Assembly: GCA_030407315.1 (NCBI GenBank) | Contig: JALQPE010002505.1 | Coordinates: forward strand, 1-64,000 | Direction: 5' to 3' | DNA from: Asparagopsis taxiformis | Taxonomy: Eukaryota; Rhodophyta; Florideophyceae; Bonnemaisoniales; Bonnemaisoniaceae | DNA length: 64,000 nt | In this document: piece by piece, positions 45,201-54,654 of the stretch | How the letters are laid out: each line of letters opens with the position of its first letter | How positions within the stretch are numbered: the stretch's first letter is position 1 | The notes under the pieces: generated by a model | Told to the model about the DNA's origin: nothing | Seen by the model: only the letters and a program-made list of their open reading frames with translations | Databases searched by the model: none | Program-made: the position numbers and the translations under genes

Positions 45201-46223
45201 ATGGAAGAAATTCCTAACCAGGAATTGTTTCGGTACTTCTTGGGAACATGGGAGGGGGAGCAGGTGCACAAGGACCCTGGGAACCGGCAGCTGTGGAGTC
45301 CCATTGTCAATACAGGGGACGATGAAACAGATGAGAAGAACCGGAATGAGGGGAGGGCTCGCTTCACGTCTACACGCCAGTGCCTGGTTGACTATGCAGA
45401 GAACGACGAGACGCATATCGACCGGTTCAAGTTTGTGACGCGGCGAGCCCTACTGGATGTGTGGTTGGGAATCCTTGTCCGGCTGATAGGGCTGGAGGAG
45501 TGCGGTTTACCGGGAGAAAAACTTGTCATGCCGGCATCTGGGGGACGGTTTTTGATAACGGGAAAGGGGTGTCCTCGGCAGGTCCCACACAATGATTTCC
45601 CTGTTCCTCCTCGCGACCGCAAAGATCAACTTCCGGGTTACTTTGTTATTGCCAACGGAGATGACCCATTCCCTATCTGGGTGTGTCCAGGGTCCCACAA
45701 GTACGTCTTTTCCAAAGCGCTGGAATTAGATATGTACGCCAAGACGATGAAGCTGAAGAAGGTAATCGTTCCGCCACGTTCAGTCTTCATCGGTCACGGC
45801 CATGTACAACATGCCGGGGCAGGGCATGTCGACAGAGTTGTGTCACACACGACAACGAGGTATCACACGTATTTCAGGAATGCGTCGTATCCGATTCCCG
45901 ACAATGTTTCGTTTGGTTTCATCAGGCGGTTGGGATTCGAAGAAGAAGTCATCGCCAATGCTCCGCGCCGGTCTGCAAGGCAAAGTCAACCGGCACCTGT
46001 CAATGTTCGCCACAAGACAGTTGTTCCCATCCCGGTCAAGAAAGATGGTAGGCCGAAGACAGGGCAGCTCCGAATGATGCGGATGAAGACGACAGAACCT
46101 CGCAAGGATGTAATGCACACACCGAGTGTGGCCCCGGTAGTGCCTCTTCTGCCGGGACAACCTGGATATCTAGTTCACTATCATAGTGAGGACGAAGAGG
46201 AAGAACAGTTTTCCGACGGCTAG
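42291..46223 (+). CDS. ParB-like domain fused to 2OG-Fe(II) dioxygenase-type domain (module copy 1, gene B)
   Basis: The ATG at 42291 has a strong context (CAACCATGG) and gives 1,310 aa. Residues about 168-206: three tandem SGGTK(H/R)PARS repeats. Residues about 255-400: a ParB-N/sulfiredoxin-like fold with VTVIDGLHRLNAM (D324, H327, R328) and an upstream RDVKEDHVEDLRNNM helix. Residues 600-900: basic then acidic linkers (KKKTKARRKRRPS). Residues about 1000-1250: a double-stranded beta-helix with QVPHNDF (H1100, D1102), WVCPGSHKYVF, HVQHAGAGH (H1174) and TTRYHTYF (R1190), a complete HxD...H...R set for iron and 2-oxoglutarate. ParB folds bind DNA and/or nucleotides. The dioxygenase could oxidise a modified base, but its substrate is unknown. 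The zinc-finger segment found in copy 2 is not evident here. Confidence 0.75.
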   Translation: MADTHFSSLFSTVCGDQVSASAESRGLKRGVDVDLFADVDGAAVHIGTASVSTAGGDVGLPRTLHNHKLPETDEADYIVVRNIATKDKFKDLPFPYMFDGAEGPPETMGGAYAAAFYPWDTRMMRPAAEDGSSDIRTPAAASNFKAATNQASSGRMPSTGPAGEITGSGGTKHPARSVPVSGGTKRPARSARASSGGTKHPARSNVTEATTQDVTEVDDEPEVAESIREQQGTQIMVPKFVTSDYVGEGATVLVRQLVEPAVTLRDVKEDHVEDLRNNMLAVGYVSSSRITVTVLRSQNTHLSADTRLFQNGKFHANANVTVIDGLHRLNAMHSIADDFTRLTRMHRTKLPQEANRLRWVTQPLDVYYLRRKDDSDLQPHEIIHKSAESNHTTGTQLTERSLVRILSSIQQFIRTIAVANNVENAGDLRESDVIRTLFEAQFMGMMNSTNTARRWTRLAIATLKHPVLDDVLRELNNSERRNEIGITHLDHKIVRELLEENFVFVLRGLSEYLNPAHGGRPDGRFDVNDFYTYVRRVTAIANSLYAAFGRPKSIMRKSFLSTEMAIGSVKQPKELQWHLTNAIAMYRGDDRSSEVRMRRRTTRLQDLETNLKEFFNPTLKKKTKARRKRRPSAANVRLTHKKQRNVEHEPASHGIRRRSQRLRSTGSTRLEEEEPVVVQQSAGEEEQAVVDKPTDQQQATASGDEVDEDSARSPDSAVEIVPQDNQRAGATPSNQESVHTASDEEDKQGADEGQVESKGVREVTITFTVPEGVEVDEDGYIVRDSPSEDDLLFDDRMPSLPDDFEDRAEGHHLAQRPADVIASVRVGCLPPIELRLLLESVEIDEEGREVRYLKQVAMDPVFEGLHIPEEHRARVLFEIDHVYPMFFAAWKMAAKAMCEPTSTFLPSRLDFAQVARMSTSWKDSYEAGTGMAYFHNCRTEINERGYTVMHNFADVSYLDASDKFPFDLGLMEEIPNQELFRYFLGTWEGEQVHKDPGNRQLWSPIVNTGDDETDEKNRNEGRARFTSTRQCLVDYAENDETHIDRFKFVTRRALLDVWLGILVRLIGLEECGLPGEKLVMPASGGRFLITGKGCPRQVPHNDFPVPPRDRKDQLPGYFVIANGDDPFPIWVCPGSHKYVFSKALELDMYAKTMKLKKVIVPPRSVFIGHGHVQHAGAGHVDRVVSHTTTRYHTYFRNASYPIPDNVSFGFIRRLGFEEEVIANAPRRSARQSQPAPVNVRHKTVVPIPVKKDGRPKTGQLRMMRMKTTEPRKDVMHTPSVAPVVPLLPGQPGYLVHYHSEDEEEEQFSDG

Positions 46224-46496
46224 ATATCTTAACAACAACTACTTTAGCAAACAATTATCGAGAATATAATCATCTCCTTTATCACTTTCAATCTATGAAC
46301 CTACTATAATGCACTTCCGTTCCATGCTTTCAAACTAGATTGTCCATTCCCTAGTGGGTTGGAGCATGATTCCAGGACGATTCCCTCACATCTCTAGACT
46401 CGATGGTCTATGCTAGAAATAGCAGAACAATTGGGTTTATACGTGCTTCATCGCCAACTTGCTTCTGGTAATGGCTGGACGTGCACGATACACGAT

Positions 46497-48410
46497 CACC
46501 TGAAATGGACGTCCGGTGGATGTCCAACTCAGATGCATTCCTGGCCGGCCCAGAAATTCTACAATTTCGGGCACAAAAAAATATTGCAAAAAACATCGAT
46601 TTGGGCGGTCGATTGTGCCGTACGGCACACCCCCATCTCAAAAACATGTTCACATGTGCATGTTTTTGAGAATAGCCCAAATTTTAATTCAAATCAGGGT
46701 GTCTAATTTGGCCACAACGGCCCCAGGAACCGGCCGCCGCCCCGAGCGGGGCCATCACTGGCTTCTGTAAGCACTAACTGTAAGCCTAAATCGCGTCTTA
46801 CGAAGGTTCGATTCCAGGCTTGAAGCCTAAGTTATGCTTGGGTGACATCTTTTTCCCTGTTTCATCATGGTCCCGCCTTACTCCCTCCACACAAACACTA
46901 CTCACCTATCACGTTACTCATATTCCGTGTACTTTGTATTAGTAGTGAACCCGCTGGCTTAGTTTCTGCAATGCGTGGATGTAGGCAGCACACGACCAAC
47001 CTGAAATGGACGTCCGGTGGATGTCCAGCTCGATTGCACTGCTGGCCAGCCCAGAAATTCTAAAATTTCGGGCACAAAAAATCTTGCAAAAATCAACGAT
47101 TTGGGCGGTCGATTGTGCCGTACGGCACACCCCCATCTCAAAAACATGTTCACATGTGCATGTTTTTGAGAATAGCCCAAATTTTAATTCAAATCAGGGT
47201 GTCTAATTTGGCCACAACGGCCCCAGGAACCGGCCGCCGCCCCGAGCGGGGCCATCACTGGCTTCTGTAAGCACTAACTGTAAGCCAAAATCGCGTCTTA
47301 CGAAGGGTCAATTTCAGGCTCAATACGCCAGGGACAGGTCTTGGTCCTTGTTCCATCATGGTCCCGCCTCACTCTCTCACGACCAACCTGAAATGGACGT
47401 CCGGTGGATGTCCAGCTCGATTGCACTGCTGGCCAGCCCAGAAATTCTAAAATTTCGGGCACAGAAAAATATTGCAAAAAACATCGATTTGGGCGGTCGA
47501 TTGTGCCGTACGGCACACCCCCATCTCAAAAACATGTTCACATGTGCATGTTTTTGAGAATAGCCCAAATTTTAATTCAAATCAGGGTGTCTAATTTGGC
47601 CACAACGGCCCCAGGAACCGACCGCCGCCCCGAGCGGGGTCATCACTGGCTTCTGTAAGCACTAACTGTGAGGCTAAATGGCGCCGAAAGATGGGTCGAT
47701 TCCAGGCTTCAAGCCTAAGTTATGCTAGGTACGCATCTTCTTCCGTGTTTCATAATGGTCCCGCCTTACTCCCTCAACACAAACACTACTCACCTATCAC
47801 GTTACTCATATTCCGTGTACTTTGTATTAGTAGTGAACCCGCTGGCTTAGTTTCTGCAATGCGTGGATGTAGGCAGCACACGACCAACCTGAAATGGACG
47901 TCCGGTGGATGTCCAGCTCAGATGCACTGCTGGCCAGCCCAGAAATTCTAAAATTTCGGGCACAAAAAAATTGTAAAAAATCAACGATTTGGGCGGTCGA
48001 TTGTGCCGTACGGCACACCCCCATCTCAAAAACATGTTCACATGTGCATGTTTTTGAGAATAGCCCAAATTTTAATTCAAATCAGGGTGTCTAATTTGGC
48101 CACAACGGCCCCAGGAACCGACCGCCGGCCCCGATCGGGGGCTATCACTGGCGTCTGTAAGCACCAACTGTAAGCCGGAGCCGGCTGCCGCCCCGATCGG
48201 GGCTATCACTGGCTTCTATTAGCACCAACTGTAAGCCAAAATCGCGTCTCACGAAGGGTCGATTTCAGGCTCAACACGTCAGGGAAAGGTCTTGGTCCTT
48301 GTTTCATCATGGTCCCGCCCCACCCTCTCGCGACCAACCTGAAATGGACGTCCGGTGGATGTCCAGCTCGATTGCATTGCTGGCCAGCCCAGAAATTCTA
48401 AAATTTCCGA
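46497..48410 (-). repeat. hairpin repeat R array, five copies (minus orientation)
   Basis: Units start at about 46497, 46995, 47388, 47885 and 48338 (the last truncated at about 48405). Two spacer types alternate: one with CAGGGACAGGTCTTGGTCC and one with CACAAACACTACTCACCTAT. Each unit is about 400-490 bases and holds the hairpin, the GTGCCGTACGGCAC palindrome, and a tail with GGCCACAACGGCCCCAGGAA. It forms the right end of module copy 1. Confidence 0.9.
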
Positions 48411-49738
48411 AAAATCAATTTGGTGGCCCAGCATCTCCTGTGCCGAAAATTCCCGCACTCAGTTCTGATATACGTCTAGACGTGTTTCCCACTTGTACGC
48501 ATCAGGGAAGGCGTCACGGAAGGTTGACACTACGCTACTTGTGTACCGCGTCGTCTGAAATAGCGAGTAGTGTTTGTTGTATAGTTGTGGAGTATGCGTC
48601 TAGTGGTTTGTAAAGCTTGCAGAACGGGATAGGGATGTGGGTGGCCCTATTTTATGAATACATGAGTACCAATATTCAGGGTTGACAAAGCGGAAAGGCA
48701 TAGGCTCATACATGTTTGAGATTGCATAGTAGAGAAAATATTTTCATCGAAATTTACATGGAGCTGATGGAGGTTTTAAGGATGAGGTATGAGAGGAAGA
48801 AAATTCTTCTGTGGTATGAGGATGTGTTCTGTGGGGGGATGGAATCTTGGGATGGTACAGGGGGAGGTGGAAATGTACGGAGTGCGGGTTTAGAATGGAT
48901 TGTGATTCGGAGAGGAGTGCCGACAAGCATATTATGGGGATTGGGGAGACGCTGCGGGGTGTTGGGGTAGTGAGGGCGGAGGAGGTGTTTAGGTGGGACC
49001 GTAGGAGGGTGCGGTTGAAGGCGCCGAGAGGAGGGGTTTTTAGGAAAGTGAGGAGAAAGAAGGGGAGGGGGTGGCGTCTGTTCTGGCTGTGGTGAGTGGG
49101 GATGTGATGGAGAAGAAGGGGGTTATTGTATTTGGGGAGGGAGGGGAGTGGGAGGAAGGGTGCGAAGTGGGGGGTTGATATGTGTTTCAGAGCGGGGAGG
49201 TTTCTGGGGATACGGCGGGGGAGCCACCCCGCAGTGCGGGAGCGTGGGCCGGTGGTGGTGGTGTATACGGTATCGAAGATGCGGATGGCGTGGGGGCATG
49301 GAGCAGCTGAGGGAGGGAGGGGTGGAGCAGGTCGGGTACGGGATGGGGAGTGAGAGGTTTTGGAAGAGTAAGCTGCAGGGGAAGTTTGTGTAGAGGGCGA
49401 AGGAGAGGGGTTGAGGGTAGAGGAGAGAGGGTACTGAAGAACAATACGTTTCAAAGGTGATGGGGGAGAGCATGGTCGAGGAGATAGGGGGTGTTTTGCC
49501 CTATTCTGAGGTAGTATGAGGACTGGTTATACGAAATCTGTACGGTAGAGCAGAAAAGTAGGTATGGAATGGAGGTGTGCACCGTGGAAGCGGGGATAGG
49601 TATCTGAAAATGCGTGCTAGAGTGGTATTGGGGGTGTTTGAGGTACAGTACGGGGGAGGTGAGCACCAACAGGAAGGGGGTGTGAGCGAGAGGATGAAAA
49701 AATTAAAGACGAAATTGGAGTCGACCGACAAGGAAAAA
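48411..49738. other. purine-rich stretch with no confident gene
   Basis: The plus strand is G/A-rich from about 48750 to 49450. A minus-strand frame (49454-48744) is 236 codons long but almost only Pro, Ser, Thr, Leu and His, as expected from composition. A short plus-strand frame (48847-49095) has CTECGFRMDCDSERSADKH, loosely like a zinc finger. I support neither as a gene. Confidence 0.4.
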
Positions 49739-49739
49739 T

Positions 49740-50054
49740 AGAGTGGTCGCCGTGATGGATGCGGACATCCATGTCGAGCACGGCGGCAGAAATTTCTGGG
49801 GTCGAAATTTTTGAATTTCTGAACCGGCGCCCGTCCTAGGTGGACATAGACATGGCGGAAGTCCATCCCGAGGGGGACATCCGTGGTACTAGAAACAATG
49901 AATGTCGCCCTAGTAATACTAGACGTACTAGACCGCATGGACGTCCGGTTCTAGGCGGACATCCAAAAATACTGGAGAACATGGACGTCCGCCTAGTAAT
50001 ACTAGGTGTACTAGAGGTTGTGGACGTCCGCGTCCATTTCCGAGAACACAGACG
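49740..50054. repeat. GGACGTCC / TACTAG motif repeat
   Basis: Repeated GGACATCC, GGACGTCC, GTCCGCCTAG and CTAGTAATACTAG motifs occur at short intervals. The right edge (50008-50054, minus strand) matches 26814-26860 over about 47 bases with about six differences, and supplies the last codons and the stop of the neighbouring minus-strand gene. Confidence 0.65.
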
Positions 50055-51042
50055 TAGCTTGAGACTCATCCCCTGTGCCGTAAGCTTTCGAAGTTATCGG
50101 AATTTTTTCAGATGGACACATATCCAATGCAGAAATGTCATTGTCAGGCGAAAGAGAAACTTTAGCCTGCATATCTCGATGGATGAGGAAGAATGCATGT
50201 TTGACTAATTCCATTTCATCTGCTTCCGGGAAGTATTGAAAAAACTGTGTGAGCTGCCGCAGTGCCGAAGTAACGATCGGAATGGACTGTAAGTCCGAAG
50301 GAGAAAGATTAGATACACAAGAAGACGAAGATGAGGAAGAACCAGTACGGCGCTGTTCTCCTTTAGAACCCGAGAGTCGGCGACGTTTCGAATAATTGAT
50401 TGGTAGAGTTGTGGACTGTGCCGCAGGTCGATCTGTTTCCGTTGGCATCGAAATATCCATGGCATGGAAAAGAGCCCGCTGCGAAATCTGCAACCAAGCA
50501 GGCTTATTGGTTGGCACGATGGTTGCATTGCGAAGTGCGTAGTCACGAGAAATGGTATTGCTGTTCAGGTCATCCTCCTCCCCAGGGTCAAGGGTACCAG
50601 AATTCCTCGTCGCCGAATCCTTCCATCGTACAATTCTGTCATTTGCCATAGAAATAAACGCAGTTCCGACAATAGCACGTTTCAGGAACACATGCTTTTT
50701 CCCCACAGCTGTTCCAATTAGGGATTTCTTGGACTGCCTGACCTCAGAATTAGAACTGGATGTCTGAGAGAAGGAAAGGGAAGCCAGAAGCAAAGTAGTG
50801 CAGGAATCTTCATTTGAACACGGTACAGATGTTGCACAGAACGAGTTTGGGGTAACAGAGGTTTTGATGAACTCTGCAATGGTTCGAAACGCGACGAACA
50901 TGGATGTCACAAGTCTGTTGTTGAAAAGAGAGGACACCAGAGTGGTAACTTGTGCTGATTTTCTAGTAAAAAGAGATCTAGACCTGAACATTAGGTAGAT
51001 CAGGTCCTCGTCCTGTTCATGGAAAGAAATGCACCTAATCAT
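50011..51042 (-). CDS. hypothetical protein, 343 aa, beside module copy 2
   Basis: A single minus-strand frame downstream of and on the same strand as the copy-2 methyltransferase-SET gene, with about 120 bases between them. There is a Ser/Lys-rich centre (SKRRRLSGSKGEQRR, possible nuclear signal, then a run of eight serines) and a helical C-terminal part (EADEMELVKHAFFLIHRDMQ). No domain is recognised and no counterpart is seen at copy 1. The end (VFSEMDADVHNL) is encoded by the edge of a dispersed repeat, so the natural C-terminus may have been replaced. Confidence 0.45.
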   Translation of the reverse strand: MIRCISFHEQDEDLIYLMFRSRSLFTRKSAQVTTLVSSLFNNRLVTSMFVAFRTIAEFIKTSVTPNSFCATSVPCSNEDSCTTLLLASLSFSQTSSSNSEVRQSKKSLIGTAVGKKHVFLKRAIVGTAFISMANDRIVRWKDSATRNSGTLDPGEEDDLNSNTISRDYALRNATIVPTNKPAWLQISQRALFHAMDISMPTETDRPAAQSTTLPINYSKRRRLSGSKGEQRRTGSSSSSSSCVSNLSPSDLQSIPIVTSALRQLTQFFQYFPEADEMELVKHAFFLIHRDMQAKVSLSPDNDISALDMCPSEKIPITSKAYGTGDESQATSVFSEMDADVHNL

Positions 51043-51159
51043 CGCGGATGTTAGAGGGAATGAGGAGATAGAACATACTTTGCCTATTTTACTATTTGCG
51101 GGGTAATGGGAAGCAGGGAGAACATGATGTAGGTGTGAAAAACGCCAATGCGTTCCTGT

Positions 51160-54100
51160 TTAAACTGAGAAGTAGTCATTACCATATTCTATGAACAGCT
51201 CAGAGCCAGCAGAGATCGGCACGTTGGCAGTAACACAGACAACTTGATAGTTTGAGACAGTATTCTCGTCGAGGAGCTCTTGAACGGGAGACGAGAAACT
51301 AACGTTAGCTGCGCGTGAAGGACGTTCAGTTCCCTCAGCTGGATCCACAAAGTTGGGTCATTGATTTTCGAAGCGACACAGTACTCGAAAGGGACGACAA
51401 ATATGGGGCTTCCAGCAGTAGAAGGAAGCAAACAAGATATATTCGAATCCTTGATTTGAAGAGCGTAGCTTCTGAAGCGCTCCACGGTAAATGCGGTGGG
51501 ACCTGTTCCAAACGTCTTGCCTTTTGATTTATAGAGATCTCTGTAAACCAATGAACCGAAATAAAATCCAACAATGTCACCAGGGTCGATCTGGTCTCTG
51601 GCAAAAAGACCGTCACCAGCCCCCGAATAGTTGAGGGCGCGACGTACACGTTGTGTGCCATGGCATCAATGGAAAGCAGAAGATTGTTGTCAATGGTGTA
51701 CAGCATGCCGAGAAGTGATTGAGGCCATTTGTGAACTGGAAGGTCGCCCAGTTGTTTGTATTGGTCTGGGATACCCCACATGCTAGTGAGGAAACTGACG
51801 AGGTGGGGCGGAAGTCGCGTAGCAACTGGCAAACCTGAGGTAGGCTTTGAAACCGTACCCTCCTCGGAAACCGGTAGATGTGATGAGGCGAGTTGTTGTA
51901 GCGAAGGATTGGAGAGCTGAGCAAAATTACCAATTGCTACTTGACGCAGAAATGCGGTATGAACTCTCGGAAGAGATAATTCAAAGCAATCTTTGTACTT
52001 TTCACAACCGACAAACCGCCTATACTGACCGTGGCGCATGTTAAGGCAAGCGACTGCAGTGGAGAATGTTCCGGCGAACAAGTCGACAACCAAATCTCCC
52101 TGGTGTGAAAATCGCCCAATTAGTTCCTGCAACAAACCAACGAGCTTCTGCTCCGGGCGCAATACCTTGTTCTTCTGTTCCGTTTGGTCGAAATATTTGA
52201 CAGTCTCTGAAGGCGATATCCTTGGAATGTTGTCGATAATATTTGTCCATGCTCGGAATCTGGTTGGGATGTAACCGGCATTTTTATAGTTCACCATCGC
52301 CCATCCTTTTCTTCCCTTTCCGAGCTTTGTAGCATGTACAACCAGCTCAGACATATTCATTAAACTGGTCGTAAATCTATATGGCGGAGAAGTGAAATGC
52401 GTTGGGCTCCGAATACAGAAGATAGGCTGTGAATCAACTGAAAACATGGGAGTGTTCGTAGAAGTCTTGACCTTTCGGAGTTCGTAAACCCAGTTGTAGA
52501 AAAGGGCAGCAGATGTGAAGATGAGAACATGACCACCCTGTCGTGTTACCTTTGCGATAGTTGCCACTGTGTCCACGATTTCTTGTTGGCGGAGAATGTC
52601 ATACGCTGAATTCTCTCTCCCAGCTGTTCGTCTCGAATTATACGGTGGATCTGTGAGAACCAATTGGGCACCCTCTACAAGCTCCGGTTTTGCAGGAATA
52701 TCAATGCGTTCATAGGTCTCAAGAAGATCTCTGAAACTGCAATTGAGTGTGTGTAGGCAAGAAGCCTTCATGTTTTGTAGGTTTGCTGGAATTGAAACAG
52801 GGTCTCCGAGACGCATAGATTCGATGTCTAAGGACTCGGCAGTACTTGTGTCTGATGGCCTTCTATGAGCGCTCACCGGCTCAGAAGTGCGAGCTGACTT
52901 TGCAGGAACATCAGTTTCATTACTGTTGTCCAGTCGCTTCCGTTTGACACCTGTATCCGTGTTTTGTTCAATGGATGGTGACGCAGGAACGGGAGCGAAA
53001 GATGTATCAGCTTCTCCAAAAAGCTCCTCGTTTGGTTCAGGAGTCGATTGTGGTAGTTCAGAGTTTCTGAAGGCCGTGAGCTGCCTCTCGACGTTTTGAA
53101 GGCCAGGAATAGAAGTGAACCTCCCAGAATCAGTTTCTATAGAATCTTCCTGTGCTTCGAATGCGCAAAGAAACGCGTTTTGTTTCGGAGAAGAAACGGT
53201 CTGGTCAAATAGTTTTCGATCCTTAGTAATATCTGTAATGTGTGCCCAGAAGGAGGAGGCGCAGAGGCGCATCTGAGCGTCTTGGAGGACGGAGCGATGA
53301 ACTGCTCGATGGGATATACTTTTGACATGCTGCAACCTTCGCACGGCCCCTCTGCCATGCAATAACGTCTTTAGCTCTCGAAGAGGAGAGAACCCCTTTC
53401 CTCTGAGTCTAGCACATGGTACTTGAACATGCGCTGATCATAAAGAAGATAAGGTTGGAGAAGTTCCTCGGCCGTTGAAACATCCAGTGCACGAGCCAGT
53501 GTATCCCATGCCTTCACGACCACATGAATAGCGTAGCCGAGGCGCTGAACGGAAGCAGGAGATTCCTTTCTGATCAATACAGTTCGATTAGACGAGGACC
53601 TTGTTCTCGGCCTCACCGGGGTGGCTTTTAAATCTCTTTCCATTTGTAGCATAGCCATGAGAAATATAATCTTCTCGAAAGCGGAAGAAACTCTTGGAGT
53701 AGCCCAGTTTCCATGGTCCGTAGTTCGTAGCTGGGTATGCGCAACAAAGAATTGGCAAGCCAGAGTCTGCCGCACGAATGATTCACGACCAATTGAAGAC
53801 CGAGACGCCGTGTGCACTGAGTGGAAATACTGTGCAACGGGAAGAGGTTCCGAACCTTGGCTGTGGAGGCTTTGGCTGGATGGTAACTTTGTGGTTGTTC
53901 TGTGCTCTTCTACAACGAACACTGGCGTGAAGAGAGACATTGATAAGTCTTGTAAGGAACAACTGGTCAGGAACATATCCCAAACCCTCGTGTCTACGTC
54001 GTTAGACCCCTCATCGCATTCCGAAGACGAGAAAGTGCGGAGGGACTGGACGATATTGAAGGTATGACGATGGTAGGCCTTCCCAAACCAATCTTCCATG

Positions 54101-54654
54101 ACAGCGACTGCCGCAGGCGGAAGCTTTGATTGGAACATGGCCTTGACAGCAGCTCGAAATCCTGGGAGGGTGCGATGTGCAAGGGGAACGTTATCCTCAT
54201 TCCTCTCCCGATCATGCCAGTAGTCACGAAGGTATGCAAGTATGGCAACTGATTCAGTGAAGGGAACCCGTCTTTCTCTCCTGAGGATGTGATAAACAAT
54301 AGAGATCAGTGTGTGTGGCTCTGAAGAGATAGAATCGTAGCTCATGCGTACTAAAAACCGTGAAGTTTTCGTGCGGGGGCGCGACCAGATCTCCTCACAG
54401 ACGTCCATGCCTCCGACAAGGGTGACATCACCATTTTCAGTGATAGATCCGTAAAGATGGAGTGCATCAAAGTCCAGAGACACTCGGGAAGAAATGTCTG
54501 AAGCTGCAGTACCAAAACCTTCAATTGCTGGTATAGAAACAACACGAGCTGGATCTACCCATATGATAGTTCCGTCTCCATACAAGTCTCCTGGATTGGT
54601 GGGGCCACGCTCGCTTGCAGAGATAACAGCCCCATGTTTCATTGTATCAACCAT
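51160..54654 (-). pseudogene. DNA methyltransferase-SET gene, frame-broken (module copy 2, gene A)
   Basis: The minus-strand ATG at 54654 starts a 427-codon frame whose end (AWDTLARALDV, EELLQPYLLYD) parallels residues 240-320 of gene A in copy 1. After a one-base frame change near 53370 the main frame (53362-51335) carries LVLTDPPYNSRR and VVDLFAGTFSTAVA, the same beta-class motif order as copy 1. The SET domain is entered only by another frame change near 51625, at a run of five G: GDGLFARDQIDPGD, GSLVYRDLY, CVASKINDP. A third change near 51345 leads to ELFIEYGNDYFSV. With three breaks it is probably inactive, unless they are introns or sequence errors. It is divergent from copy 1 at most positions and is not a recent duplicate. 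Confidence 0.7.

Noticed and set aside
46800..46860. B-box-like GGTTCGATTCC in an R-array spacer, possible tRNA gene
   Set aside because: The T-arm stem does not pair fully and no acceptor or anticodon arms could be formed. Sister copies have lost the motif.
40868..48410. Dozens of 60-100 codon frames on both strands with similar peptides (for example RWGCAVRHNRP, CKKHRFGRSIVP)
   Set aside because: They coincide exactly with the palindromic R repeats, appear on both strands and change with repeat indels, so they are by-products of the repeat and not genes.
48744..49454. 236-codon minus-strand frame rich in proline and serine
   Set aside because: The composition follows directly from a purine-rich opposite strand, three other frames are also open over much of it, and there is no domain.
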